DNA of 64,000 nucleotides from Spirochaeta sp. UBA5339 (GTDB lineage: Bacteria > Spirochaetota > Spirochaetia > DSM-2461), in assembly GCA_002408085.1 (NCBI GenBank), contig DHQL01000016.1, positions 48,740 through 112,739 of the forward strand. Direction: 5' to 3'. A program made the position numbers and the translations under genes. Of the stretch, positions 23,555 through 32,504 are shown piece after piece; the first letter of the stretch is position 1; each line of letters begins with the position of its first letter. The notes beneath the pieces are model-generated. The model did no database searches. It worked only from the letters and a program-made list of their open reading frames with translations, and was not told where the DNA came from.

Positions 23555-25324
23555 TTACTCCCTGTAGGTATCCATCACCACCCTTATCTCATCCAGAGAC
23601 TCCACAAAAACCTCGAAGAGATAGGGATCAAAGGAGCCGGTCATCTCATTCTCCATTATGTCCAGAGCCTTTTCCACAGAGAAGGCCTCCTTGTAGGGAC
23701 GCTTTGAGGTAAGGGCATCGAATACATCGGCAATGGCCACGATCCGGCCGGCAAGGGGAATTTCACGCCCTTTAAGACCATTGGGATACCCAGTGCCATT
23801 GTACTTCTCATGGTGCCCCAGAATAATATCCTCTGCTGTCTTCAGGATGGGTTGGTTAAGGATATTCACCATCCTTTTATTCATACTCCGGATAATTTTC
23901 AGCCCCACATTAACATGACTCTTCATCTGTGCGTACTCACCATCTGTCAGGACTCCGGGCTTCAACAGAATGCTGTCGGGAACGGCAATCTTTCCTATAT
24001 CATGGAGGGGGGCGAACCAGAGCAGCTCCCTGGGGAATCCCGGACTGACCGAGAAGTCCCTGCGGGAGAGCTTCCGGGCAATTATTGATGCATACCGGGA
24101 CATTCTGGAAAGATGCTCCGAGGTTTCGTTGTCCTTCTCGTCCATCAGCCCCACCATGGCATTGGCGGACTCGGCAATTAGTTCCTGGGCCATATACTCA
24201 TGATAGAGTTTTGATTTGATCCTGTTTCCGATTCTCTGGGCAATCTTGATATGCACCGGTTTATAGACATTTTTTTCCAGACTGGAAAAGAAGAGAAAGC
24301 CGATACACCGGCGGTTTTGAACCAGGGGGATGGTCAGGCTGCTTTGGATTCCCTCCCTGAGGATAAGCATGGTGGACTCTGATACCTTCTTTTTATGTGC
24401 ATAACCGGGCAGATCGTTGATAATTCGCCCCTCCCCCCTCTCGATCAGCTGAGGCAGGGTGGACTGGTATAGATACTCCGAATGTCCCGGCTCCAGAAAG
24501 ACCCCTTGATATTTTGTAAAAGCCGATTCTGCGGTAACCCGGCCAGCCTGATCGTTTACCGCAAGGGCTATCCTGTCAAAGGGGATGATTTTATAGATAA
24601 CCGGGGCCAGGTTCTCCAGGATTTCAGGAATGCCTCCATACCCTTCAATATTGTCGATATACTGATCAAGGAGGATATCCCTGTCGATGCGGTTCACCAT
24701 TTCATTAAGCCGTTTAACCTCTTCCGGTGCCTTGGGAGGGAGGGAGAAGAAGTCGGCACTCTCGTAATTAAGCCTGGTATCGATGATATCCATGCCCTTG
24801 AGCATTACATCAATAGAGTGGTCTACAGACCTTCCGAAGAGCCTGAAGAGGATATACATACCAAGAACGAAAAGAAAGACAATTCCCAGAAGTATATAGA
24901 TAACAAGAAATATGCCCCTCATAATCCTGTTATTCAAAGTTCTCAGATATCCTGCGTAGCTGACAAGTTCCTCGCGATAGGCCTGATGCTCCTTCTCGCC
25001 CGAAAAAGCAGGAAATGGAAGTTTTTCTGAAGTAACCAGAAGACGTCCGGGAGAGAACAGACCATCCTCTAACTCCTCCAGTAGAGCCTCATATTCACTG
25101 TACTCCTTAAGAAGAGCCTTGGATGGAGTGTCAGTACTGTCTCTGAGAGCGAGTGCCAGGGTATTGATTTTCTGAAGTATGGTTGATGAGGATTTTTCCA
25201 TTACTGTGATAGAAATCCTGCTGAATACAAGTAAAATAATACAGAGAACCGTTATAAAGAGAATATAGTGCATAAGGTGAGCTATCTTTCTGCTGGAATT
25301 GCCGATACTGTATTTTTCCGCCAT
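23555..25324 (-). CDS. Membrane HD-GYP cyclic-di-GMP phosphodiesterase with GAF domain
   Basis: A 589-residue signalling protein. Two transmembrane helices (about 14-35 and 137-163) flank a ~100-residue periplasmic sensor; then comes a short linker, a GAF domain (about 225-375) and a C-terminal HD-GYP domain (about 395-585). The catalytic motifs are intact: LHDIGKIAVPD for the HD pair and HHEKYNGTGYPNGL for HHE/GYP, plus the IVAIADVFDALTSKRPY motif. HD-GYP enzymes hydrolyse cyclic di-GMP. ATG 25324 has AAGG about 7 nt upstream. It is monocistronic, convergent with the toxin remnant and divergent from maf. Input to the sensor is unknown. Confidence 0.93.
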   Translation of the reverse strand: MAEKYSIGNSSRKIAHLMHYILFITVLCIILLVFSRISITVMEKSSSTILQKINTLALALRDSTDTPSKALLKEYSEYEALLEELEDGLFSPGRLLVTSEKLPFPAFSGEKEHQAYREELVSYAGYLRTLNNRIMRGIFLVIYILLGIVFLFVLGMYILFRLFGRSVDHSIDVMLKGMDIIDTRLNYESADFFSLPPKAPEEVKRLNEMVNRIDRDILLDQYIDNIEGYGGIPEILENLAPVIYKIIPFDRIALAVNDQAGRVTAESAFTKYQGVFLEPGHSEYLYQSTLPQLIERGEGRIINDLPGYAHKKKVSESTMLILREGIQSSLTIPLVQNRRCIGFLFFSSLEKNVYKPVHIKIAQRIGNRIKSKLYHEYMAQELIAESANAMVGLMDEKDNETSEHLSRMSRYASIIARKLSRRDFSVSPGFPRELLWFAPLHDIGKIAVPDSILLKPGVLTDGEYAQMKSHVNVGLKIIRSMNKRMVNILNQPILKTAEDIILGHHEKYNGTGYPNGLKGREIPLAGRIVAIADVFDALTSKRPYKEAFSVEKALDIMENEMTGSFDPYLFEVFVESLDEIRVVMDTYRE

Positions 25325-25445
25325 AATACCTTCTGTTTTTAATTAAATATTCCCATGAACCGCCGATTCACCTATGTTGATTATAAGTATAATTGATGGG
25401 GAATCAAATTAATAGGTTTTTACACGGCTATACAGGAGTTCAATT

Positions 25446-26030
25446 ATGACAAAACGAATCTACCTGGCCTCGGCCTCCCCCAGAAGAAAGGAGCTTGTCC
25501 TGCAGATGGGTCTTGAGTGCACCGTGGTTCCCGTGGATGTGGAAGAGCATCTGGACCAGGGTATTCCGGCCCATATCCTTGCCTGTGAACTCTCCGAGCT
25601 GAAGATGAAGGCCTGCCTGGAAACGTCCTCCCGGTATCCTGATGATGCGGTCTTTCTGACCGCCGACACCCTGATTTCCCTGGATGATGAGAAGATCGGC
25701 AAGCCTGATTCCAGAGACGAGGCTTTTCGGATACTTGAGAAGCTCCAGGGAAGAAGCCATCAGGTGATTACCGGATTTTCCCTTGCTGGAGGGGGAATAG
25801 AAGGGATTATTACGGAAAGCGAGGTGACAGATGTGACCTTCTGCCCCATGAACAGCTTTGAAATAGAGGAATATCTGGGTACGGAAGAGTGGAAGGGCGT
25901 GGCCGGTGCCTACCGTATACAGGAACAGGGTGGAAAGTACATATCTTCCCTCAATGGCACGTTTTACAACGTCATGGGCTTGCCAATAAACCGTATATAT
26001 GGCATCTTAAGCAGGCTGATTTTCAGCTAA
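25446..26030 (+). CDS. maf: Maf-family nucleoside triphosphate pyrophosphatase
   Basis: A 194-residue Maf protein, which hydrolyses non-canonical or excess nucleoside triphosphates (dTTP/UTP-type specificity in the YhdE branch) to monophosphates. The N-terminal LASASPRRKELVLQMG motif, the ADTLISLD acidic motif (residues about 75-82) and the GVAGAYRIQEQGGKYI C-terminal motif are all present at the family's usual length. AGGAG lies 7 nt before ATG. A TATAAT at 25388-25393 in the short intergenic region could be its -10 element. It precedes rpsB by about 120 nt and is probably a separate transcription unit. Confidence 0.95.
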   Translation: MTKRIYLASASPRRKELVLQMGLECTVVPVDVEEHLDQGIPAHILACELSELKMKACLETSSRYPDDAVFLTADTLISLDDEKIGKPDSRDEAFRILEKLQGRSHQVITGFSLAGGGIEGIITESEVTDVTFCPMNSFEIEEYLGTEEWKGVAGAYRIQEQGGKYISSLNGTFYNVMGLPINRIYGILSRLIFS

Positions 26031-26120
26031 TAATTTTCCGGTTGCACTTATATCTTTCTCCACAGTGATTTTATCGCGGTGAATGAAAGGGAAAGACGAC
26101 AACTGAGATCAAGCGAAGGA

Positions 26121-26140
26121 CCGCCTTAAATAGAAGGCGG
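26121..26140 (+). promoter_or_regulatory. rpsB leader hairpin
   Basis: A perfect 7-bp hairpin, CCGCCTT-AAATAG-AAGGCGG, ends 13 nt before the rpsB start and just upstream of its ribosome site (AGGAG). No T-run follows, so it is not a terminator; a role in ribosomal-protein autoregulation or mRNA stability is inferred from position. Confidence 0.45.
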
Positions 26141-26153
26141 AATAGGAGACTAC

Positions 26154-26957
26154 ATGGCTGTAGTAACAATGAAAAACCTGCTCGAATCAGGTGTACACTT
26201 CGGTCACCAGACCAAGCGCTGGGACCCCAGAATGAAGAAGTTCATTTTCTCACAGAGAAATGGAATTCACATCATCGACCTTCAGAAGACTATCGTCGCT
26301 ATCCGCGAGGCATACGACGTAGTAAGAAAGAACGTACTTGACGGAAAGTCCGTTCTCTTCGTAGGTACCAAAAAACAGGCTCAGGCCGCCATCGCAAGAG
26401 AAGCCGAACGCTGTGACATGTTCTATGTTAACAACAGATGGCTCGGCGGTATGCTGACAAACTTCACAACAATCAAGAAATCTCTCCACCAGCTCAAGAG
26501 AATTGAGAAGATGGAAGTTGACGGAACTTTCGAACAGCTCACCAAGAAAGAAGTTTCCAAGCTTCTGAAAGAAAAGGGCAGACTCGAAAAGAACCTCGGC
26601 GGTATCAAGAACATGACAGAACTCCCCGGAGTAATGTTCATCATTGACACCAAAACAGAAGCAATTGCTGTTGCCGAAGCCAAGAGAATGGGCATTCCTA
26701 TCATCGCGGTTGTAGACACAAACTGTAACCCCGAAGGTATCGACTACCCCATCCCCGGTAACGACGACGCTATCAGAGCGATCAGCCTGTTCACACAGAT
26801 CATCGCCAACGCAGTTGTTGAAGCCGACAACGAAATCGGACTGGAAGTTATTGAAAGCCTTCAGGACGAGGAAGCTCCCGCTGAGGAAGCTACTGAAGAG
26901 GCATCTGAAGAAACAACTGAAGCTGGCGACAGCGACGTTGTTTATGAAACTGAATAA
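26154..26957 (+). CDS. rpsB: 30S ribosomal protein S2
   Basis: A 267-residue S2 protein of the small subunit. Hallmarks: the N-terminal LLESGVHFGHQTKRWDPRMK, the IIDLQKT helix, LFVGTKKQAQ, and IVDTKTEAIA-type strands followed by PIIAVVDTNCNPEGIDYPIPGNDDA. It ends in an acidic Glu/Ala/Thr-rich tail of about 30 residues (EEAPAEEATEEASEE), longer than many bacterial S2 proteins. It starts the rpsB-tsf pair, with tsf 12 nt downstream, and a 7-bp leader hairpin precedes it. Confidence 0.98.
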   Translation: MAVVTMKNLLESGVHFGHQTKRWDPRMKKFIFSQRNGIHIIDLQKTIVAIREAYDVVRKNVLDGKSVLFVGTKKQAQAAIAREAERCDMFYVNNRWLGGMLTNFTTIKKSLHQLKRIEKMEVDGTFEQLTKKEVSKLLKEKGRLEKNLGGIKNMTELPGVMFIIDTKTEAIAVAEAKRMGIPIIAVVDTNCNPEGIDYPIPGNDDAIRAISLFTQIIANAVVEADNEIGLEVIESLQDEEAPAEEATEEASEETTEAGDSDVVYETE

Positions 26958-26969
26958 GAGGAGATTATT

Positions 26970-27812
26970 GTGGCAGTATCACCAGCTGATGTAAAAAAAC
27001 TGAGAGACAAAACTCTGGCAGGAATGCTTGACTGTAAAAACGCACTGATTGAAGCAGACGGAGACTTTGCTGCAGCGGAAAGAATCCTTAAAGAAAAGGG
27101 TCTTGCCAGCGCAGACAAGAGAGCCGGACGCGCTACTGGTGCGGGTGCAGTTTTCACAGCAGTAGCAGGCGGAACAGCAGCAGCTATCGAGCTGAACTGT
27201 GAAACCGACTTTGTTGCCAAGAACGCCGTTTTCGGTGAGTCCGGTAACAAGATCGCTGCTTTCTGTGCAGAGAACAAGGTATCTGAATCCAATGCTGATG
27301 TAGAAAATCTTGTAAAAGAAGCTATTTCAGTACTGAAAGAGAACATGACCGTTAAGAGAATTTCTCTGATGGAAGCTGCCGACTCTGACTGTGTTGTAGA
27401 TTACCTCCACAACAACGGACAGATTGGTGTTATGGTAAAACTCAGCTGCGACAGCGCTGAGACTGCTGCCAAGGACGAAGTTAAGGCTCTGGCCACAGAC
27501 CTCGCCCTCCACGCAGCTGCTTTCAATCCCACATACCTGAACCGCGGCAAAGTTGACGCGGCATACATCACTGAGCAGGAAGGAATCTTCAAGGCTCAGA
27601 CCGAAGGTATGGATAAGCCCGAGAAAGTTATCGAAGGCATTATTAAGGGTAAGCTGAACAAGCACCTGGCTCAGGTCTGCTTTGTAGACCAGGCATTTGT
27701 TAAAAACGACAAACTGTCTTGTGCCCAGGCTTGTGCTGAAGTAGCCAAAGCCGTTGGCGGAAAAGTTGAACTGACTGACTACATCTACATGATGGTCGGC
27801 GAAGAAGTGTAA
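26970..27812 (+). CDS. tsf: Elongation factor Ts
   Basis: A 280-residue EF-Ts, the nucleotide exchange factor that regenerates EF-Tu-GTP. The N-terminal UBA-like domain (VKKLRDKTLAGMLDCKNALI) and the core motif AAAIELNCETDFVAKN are clear, as is GKLNKHLAQVCFVDQAFVKN in the C-terminal part. The start is GTG at 26970, with GAGGAG nearby. A hairpin terminator follows 14 nt after the stop, so rpsB-tsf is one unit separate from frr. Confidence 0.98.
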   Translation: MAVSPADVKKLRDKTLAGMLDCKNALIEADGDFAAAERILKEKGLASADKRAGRATGAGAVFTAVAGGTAAAIELNCETDFVAKNAVFGESGNKIAAFCAENKVSESNADVENLVKEAISVLKENMTVKRISLMEAADSDCVVDYLHNNGQIGVMVKLSCDSAETAAKDEVKALATDLALHAAAFNPTYLNRGKVDAAYITEQEGIFKAQTEGMDKPEKVIEGIIKGKLNKHLAQVCFVDQAFVKNDKLSCAQACAEVAKAVGGKVELTDYIYMMVGEEV

Positions 27813-27825
27813 TCTTTTCATCCTG

Positions 27826-27857
27826 ACGCCCCCTGTGATATCATAGGGGGTGTTTAT
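27826..27857 (+). terminator. Rho-independent terminator after tsf
   Basis: Stem ACGCCCCCT / AGGGGGTGT (9 bp with one G-T pair) around a 10-nt loop, followed by the T-rich TGTTTATATTTA. It separates rpsB-tsf from the frr operon. Confidence 0.7.
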
Positions 27858-27926
27858 ATTTATAAGCACCTTCAATACTTTAGGAAGTTGCCAGAACTTA
27901 ATGACTGCAACTAAAAGGAAGTTAAT

Positions 27927-28469
27927 ATGGATACCGTAAAGAAATCTGCAGAAGACAGAATGAAAAAAACCGTCAAGGCTCTGAAAGAGGAGTTCAACAC
28001 CATCAGAACAGGCCGCGCCTCGGCAAGCCTCTTCGATAAGGTCAATGTTGAGTACTACGGAAGCCCCACCCCTCTGAATCAGCTGGCCAATATCTCCATT
28101 CCCGAAGCCAGACTGATCGTTATTCAGCCCTTCGATAAGAATGCCCTGGGAGACATCGAGAAGGCCATCATGACTTCAGAACTCTCACTGAACCCCAACA
28201 ACGACGGAAAAGTTATCCGTATCAATATTCCCCCTCTTACAGAGGAAAGACGTAAGGACCTGGTCAAGCAGGCTAAAAACGTCGGTGAACAGAGCCGTGT
28301 CTCCGTCAGAAACATCCGCCGTGATGTAAACGATCAGATCAAGAAGGGTGAGTTCACAGAAGATGAACAGAAAAAAGGCATGGATGAGATCCAGAAGCTG
28401 ACCGATGAGTACATCAAGGAAATCGGTACCATTATTGATGACAAAGAAAAGGAAATAATGGAGATTTAA
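27927..28469 (+). CDS. frr: Ribosome recycling factor
   Basis: A 180-residue ribosome recycling factor, which splits post-termination ribosomes together with EF-G. Typical motifs: MKKTVKALKEEFNTIRTGRA, the VEYYGSPTPLNQLANI strand, IPPLTEERRKDLVKQAK and VRNIRRDVND. It has AAGGAAG before ATG and its stop overlaps the uppS start by 1 nt (TAATG). It heads the frr-uppS-cdsA-dxr-rseP run, which links translation to isoprenoid and lipid synthesis as in other spirochaetes. Confidence 0.98.
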   Translation: MDTVKKSAEDRMKKTVKALKEEFNTIRTGRASASLFDKVNVEYYGSPTPLNQLANISIPEARLIVIQPFDKNALGDIEKAIMTSELSLNPNNDGKVIRINIPPLTEERRKDLVKQAKNVGEQSRVSVRNIRRDVNDQIKKGEFTEDEQKKGMDEIQKLTDEYIKEIGTIIDDKEKEIMEI

Positions 28470-29155
28470 TGGCTTCAGAAATGCCCGCCCATATCGGGGT
28501 CATCATGGATGGCAACGGCCGCTGGGCGAAAAACCGCGGCCAGAACAGATCAGCCGGCCACCGCGAGGGTTTGAATGCAGCCAAAGCAGTGGTTAAAGCC
28601 GCTTCCGACATGGGTATCAAATACCTCTCGCTCTACGTCTTCTCTACCGAAAACTGGAAACGCACCGAAGACGAGGTCTCCTTTCTTATGGTTCTAATCA
28701 AGAGCTATCTCAAGAAGGAGTACCAGTTCTACAAGGACAACTCCATCAGGGTTGTCCACTCCGGGGATCTGAAGAAGCTCCCGGCGGATATCCAGAAAGA
28801 GATCAGCACCGTTTCCGAACAGACAGCCTCCTTTGACGGTTTGACTGTCAACCTGCTGATCAATTACGGCGGCCAGGATGAGATCGTAAGAGCAGCTAAT
28901 AAATGCATTGAAAAGGGTTCTCCCATAACCGCTGAAACACTCACGGCATCCCTGGACAACCCCCAAATTCCTCCAGTTGACCTGATGATCAGGACCGGGG
29001 GAGAGAAAAGGATCAGCAACTTCCTGATTTGGCAAACAGCCTATGCTGAACTATATTTTACAGAGAAACTATGGCCTGACTGGACAGGGGAAGATCTGCA
29101 GAAAGCTGTAGACTCCTTCACAAACCGCGAAAGGCGCTTCGGCGGAGTTAAATAG
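28469..29155 (+). CDS. uppS: Undecaprenyl diphosphate synthase
   Basis: A 228-residue cis-prenyltransferase that makes C55 undecaprenyl diphosphate, the lipid carrier for cell wall synthesis, from FPP and IPP. Active-site motifs: HIGVIMDGNGRWAK with the catalytic Asp, GHREGL, LYVFSTENWKR and the late IRTGGEKRISNFLIWQTAY plus the YFTEKLWPDW segment. The E of the usual SGExR motif is kept. Start at TAATG overlap with frr; cdsA begins immediately after its stop. Confidence 0.97.
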   Translation: MASEMPAHIGVIMDGNGRWAKNRGQNRSAGHREGLNAAKAVVKAASDMGIKYLSLYVFSTENWKRTEDEVSFLMVLIKSYLKKEYQFYKDNSIRVVHSGDLKKLPADIQKEISTVSEQTASFDGLTVNLLINYGGQDEIVRAANKCIEKGSPITAETLTASLDNPQIPPVDLMIRTGGEKRISNFLIWQTAYAELYFTEKLWPDWTGEDLQKAVDSFTNRERRFGGVK

Positions 29156-30001
29156 ATGAATAATACACAGAAAAGATTTCTCCTTTTTGTTCTGGCTCTG
29201 CCGATTCTGGCCTGCCTGATCCTTGTCTCTTGGCAGAATCACCTGATAATAAACTTCCTGATTATGGTAATCACCGTAGTCGGAACCAACGAAGTGGCCA
29301 ATATGTTCAGAAAAGCGGGGATATCGGTTCCCGTAACGGCTCTGACTGCCGCTTCGGCCATACTGCCGGTTGTCACCTACCTGATCGTCATCGGAGTTCT
29401 CCCTGAGAGCATTATTCCTCTCTACTTTCTACTGGCGGGACTCTTTGTCCTGATCTTTCCGATCTTTACAATGGCATCCGTAGAGTTCAAGGGACTGATC
29501 GAGGCAGCTGCCTGCTCCCTGATCAGCCTCTTCTACCCTGGTTACTTTCTGACCTACATCGTCCGGTTCACCGGATTTGAGCACGCCACAGGTATTCTGA
29601 TTATCTTTATGCTTATGGTCTACCTGAATGACTCAAACGCCTGGTTTATGGGTGTCTTTTTCGGAAAGAACTCTAAAAGAGGACTCTTCGCGGTAAGCCC
29701 GAACAAGAGCCTGATCGGTTTTATCGGAGGAATTTTTGCCTCCTGTGCTGTAACCATAGGTGCCTGGTTTTTGTTTCCAGATATAATGCACGGTCCTCTG
29801 TGGATGACCGTTCTTCTGGGTCTTGTTGCCGGAATGACTACCATTCTGGGAGACCTGATTGAATCGGGTATTAAACGGTCTGCAGGTGTAAAGGATTCGG
29901 GTTCCATCGTAATGGGACGTGGGGGGCTCCTGGACTCCATAGACTCCCTGCTCCTGACAGGACCCGTATTCTTCTACTACCTGTATTTAACCAGTCTGTA
30001 A
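29156..30001 (+). CDS. cdsA: Phosphatidate cytidylyltransferase
   Basis: A 281-residue inner-membrane CDP-diacylglycerol synthase with about eight hydrophobic helices. The C-terminal signature region is recognisable (GDLIESGIKRSAGVKDSG then MGRGGLLDSIDSLL), preceded by the SPNKSLIGFIGG motif. The PROSITE-type signature expects His and Arg in HGG-x-x-DR; here they are Arg and Ser (GRGGLLDS). I believe related spirochaetal enzymes can show the same change, but I could not check. It directly abuts uppS and lies 32 nt before dxr. Confidence 0.94.
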   Translation: MNNTQKRFLLFVLALPILACLILVSWQNHLIINFLIMVITVVGTNEVANMFRKAGISVPVTALTAASAILPVVTYLIVIGVLPESIIPLYFLLAGLFVLIFPIFTMASVEFKGLIEAAACSLISLFYPGYFLTYIVRFTGFEHATGILIIFMLMVYLNDSNAWFMGVFFGKNSKRGLFAVSPNKSLIGFIGGIFASCAVTIGAWFLFPDIMHGPLWMTVLLGLVAGMTTILGDLIESGIKRSAGVKDSGSIVMGRGGLLDSIDSLLLTGPVFFYYLYLTSL

Positions 30002-30033
30002 AACCGCAGGTGCATTCAAAAGGCGTTTAAGAA

Positions 30034-31161
30034 ATGAAAAAAGTATTAGTTTTGGGTTCTACCGGCTCCATCGGCCGGAGCACCCTGGATATAATCCGAA
30101 GTTATCCCGGGGAGTTCCATCTGGCCGGTCTTCATGCCCACAGCAATGAGGAGCGGCTTCTTGCGGATGCAAAGAACTACTCCGGAATTCCTCTCTGCCT
30201 CAGCTCCGGCACGGAGAATCCTGATATTAAATACAGGGGTCCCGAAGGTATCCTTGAGCTTATCAGAGAGTCCGGGGCAGATATTGTGGTAAACGGCATT
30301 GTCGGTGCCAACGGTCTGACCCCTTCGGCTCAGGTACTGGAGTGCGGCATGGACCTGGCCCTGGCCAACAAGGAATCCATGGTCCTGGCCGGTCCCCTTA
30401 TCAAAGATCTGGCTAAAAAAAACGGCTGCCGGCTTCTGCCGGTGGACTCGGAGCATTCGGCCATTTTCCAGCTTCTGGAGAACAGAAAACCCGAAAGCGT
30501 AAACGAGATCATCCTTACTGCTTCGGGAGGCCCCTTCCGGAACAGAGACATTGCCGACTTTGACAGCATCACTGTGGAAGACGCCCTGGCCCACCCCACC
30601 TGGGCTATGGGCCCCAAGATCACCATTGATTCCGCCACCATGGCCAATAAGGGTCTGGAGGTTATTGAGGCCCAGCAGCTCTTCGATTTCGATATTGAGA
30701 GAATCAAGGTACTGATTCATCCTCAAAGCTATGTCCACTCTCTGATCCGTACAAAGGATCTGGCCCTCTATGCCCAGATATCCGAACCCGATATGAGACT
30801 TCCCATTCAGGATGCCCTCTTCTACCCGGACTCCAGAGAGGTTTCCTGGACCTATCTGGACCTCGCCGGCAAGGTTCTTGAATTCCAGGCTCCGGACCTG
30901 AGAAAATTCCCCATGCTCAAGCATGCCTATGACTGTGCAGGAAACGGCGGCTCTTACTCCGTAGCCTATAACGGTGCCAATGAGATCGCCGTTGATGCCT
31001 TCCTGAAACGGGAGATACCCTACTCCGCCATAGCCTCTGTCACCGAACAGGTCCTGCAGCAGGACTGGTCCGGAAGAGGCTCCACGGTCCAGGAGATTCT
31101 TGAAAGGGACGAAAGGTCCAGAGAACTGGCCCGGGACTATATAAGGACTCTGAAATCATGA
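30034..31161 (+). CDS. dxr: 1-deoxy-D-xylulose 5-phosphate reductoisomerase
   Basis: A 375-residue DXP reductoisomerase, which converts DXP to MEP with NADPH, the committed step of the non-mevalonate isoprenoid pathway. The nucleotide-binding LGSTGSIGRSTLDII, the ALANKESMV motif, PVDSEHSAIFQLL and HPTWAMGPKITIDSATMANK metal/substrate motifs are all intact. The last 4 nt overlap rseP (ATGA). Placement next to uppS and cdsA links isoprenoid precursor supply to the lipid carrier. Confidence 0.98.
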   Translation: MKKVLVLGSTGSIGRSTLDIIRSYPGEFHLAGLHAHSNEERLLADAKNYSGIPLCLSSGTENPDIKYRGPEGILELIRESGADIVVNGIVGANGLTPSAQVLECGMDLALANKESMVLAGPLIKDLAKKNGCRLLPVDSEHSAIFQLLENRKPESVNEIILTASGGPFRNRDIADFDSITVEDALAHPTWAMGPKITIDSATMANKGLEVIEAQQLFDFDIERIKVLIHPQSYVHSLIRTKDLALYAQISEPDMRLPIQDALFYPDSREVSWTYLDLAGKVLEFQAPDLRKFPMLKHAYDCAGNGGSYSVAYNGANEIAVDAFLKREIPYSAIASVTEQVLQQDWSGRGSTVQEILERDERSRELARDYIRTLKS

Positions 31162-32501
31162 CAATGATTAAGATACTGACCGGCCTCCTCGGCCTTTCCA
31201 TAGTCGTGGTGGTCCATGAAGCCGGCCACTTTATTGCCGCCCGCCTGTCGGGCATCAAGGTAGAAGCCTTCTCCATCGGATGGGGAAAGGTTCTCTTTTC
31301 AAAGAAGTGGAAGGACACGGACTTCCGGATCTCCCTTTTCCCCCTGGGAGGCTACTGCAAGATGCAGGGAGAACAGGCCATGATACAGGCCTGGGAAAGC
31401 AAGGCCCGGACCATCGATACCGATGAAGGAGACATGTACGCCGCGGCCTGGTGGAAGCGGATCATCGTATCCATAAGCGGCCCCGTAATGAACCTGATTA
31501 TGGCTGGTCTGATCTTCTTTACAATCAGCCTTGTCGGATATCAGATTCACTACTACCCCTCGGGAATTGTCCTCGCCTCGGAGTACAGCACAAGAAGCGA
31601 CTTTCCCGCGGATACGGCGGGACTGAAAAGCGGTGATATTATCCGGGCCGTGGACGACCGGGATATTGAACGCTTTGACCAGCTTCAGGAAGCCATTATG
31701 GTCAGCCCGGAAAAACCCCTTACCCTTACAGTCGAACGGGACGGACGGCTTCTGTCCATCACGACAGTCCCTGAACTGAATAAGGACAGCGGTGCGGGAA
31801 TGCTGGGGATATTCCCCTGGATTGATGCTGTTGTAAAAGGGGTGTCCGAAAACAGCCTTTTCTTCGCGGCAGGCATGCAGGCTGGTGACAGGATTGTTGA
31901 AGCAGACGGCACTCCCGTCAGCCATGCTCTGGATTTCTCAAGGCTGACCGAAGGGTCAGTCTCTACACTGAAGGTCCTCCGGAACGGCGAAACCATCACC
32001 CTTAGGGTGCCTGAGAACAGCGATCTCCCCCATGGAGGAATTCAGTTTGAGTACCTGAGCCTGAGAACCCCCTCATTCAAACTCATCCACTCCGTTAAAG
32101 AGGGATTTACCGAGTCATGGAACACCGTTGCAAACTCCGCCAAGGGACTGGGAATGCTCTTCAAGGGCATCAATCTTCAGTCGGCGGTTTCCGGGCCCTT
32201 ACGAATCACCTATATGACAGGCGATCTGGCCTTCTCTGGATTTTCCGCAGGCATTGCCGAGGGATTTCTGAACTTCTTCCGCTTTATAGCCCTGATCAAT
32301 GTGGCTCTCTTTATTATGAATCTTCTACCCATACCCGTTCTTGACGGCGGACAGATCCTTCTCTTTCTTGTGGAGGGCATCACAAAGCGTAAGCCCAACC
32401 CCGCCGTACTCTACAGATACCAGATGCTTGGTACAATGATTGTATTCGCACTGATAATATTCGCAACGACAAATGATATACTCTTTTTTTCAAGGAACTG
32501 A
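31158..32501 (+). CDS. rseP: Site-2 protease RseP-family zinc metalloprotease
   Basis: A 447-residue intramembrane protease of the RseP/RasP family. The zinc motif is in the first helix (VVVVHEAGHFIAARLSG), there are two PDZ domains in the middle (about 130-295; TAGLKSGDIIRAVDDR and AAGMQAGDRIVEADG), and the second catalytic motif is in the third helix (MNLLPIPVLDGGQILLF). It releases membrane-bound regulators or clears signal peptides. It overlaps dxr by 4 nt and is followed after 3 nt by the beta-propeller gene, so all these genes should share one transcript. Confidence 0.97.
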   Translation: MTMIKILTGLLGLSIVVVVHEAGHFIAARLSGIKVEAFSIGWGKVLFSKKWKDTDFRISLFPLGGYCKMQGEQAMIQAWESKARTIDTDEGDMYAAAWWKRIIVSISGPVMNLIMAGLIFFTISLVGYQIHYYPSGIVLASEYSTRSDFPADTAGLKSGDIIRAVDDRDIERFDQLQEAIMVSPEKPLTLTVERDGRLLSITTVPELNKDSGAGMLGIFPWIDAVVKGVSENSLFFAAGMQAGDRIVEADGTPVSHALDFSRLTEGSVSTLKVLRNGETITLRVPENSDLPHGGIQFEYLSLRTPSFKLIHSVKEGFTESWNTVANSAKGLGMLFKGINLQSAVSGPLRITYMTGDLAFSGFSAGIAEGFLNFFRFIALINVALFIMNLLPIPVLDGGQILLFLVEGITKRKPNPAVLYRYQMLGTMIVFALIIFATTNDILFFSRN

Positions 32502-32504
32502 TGT

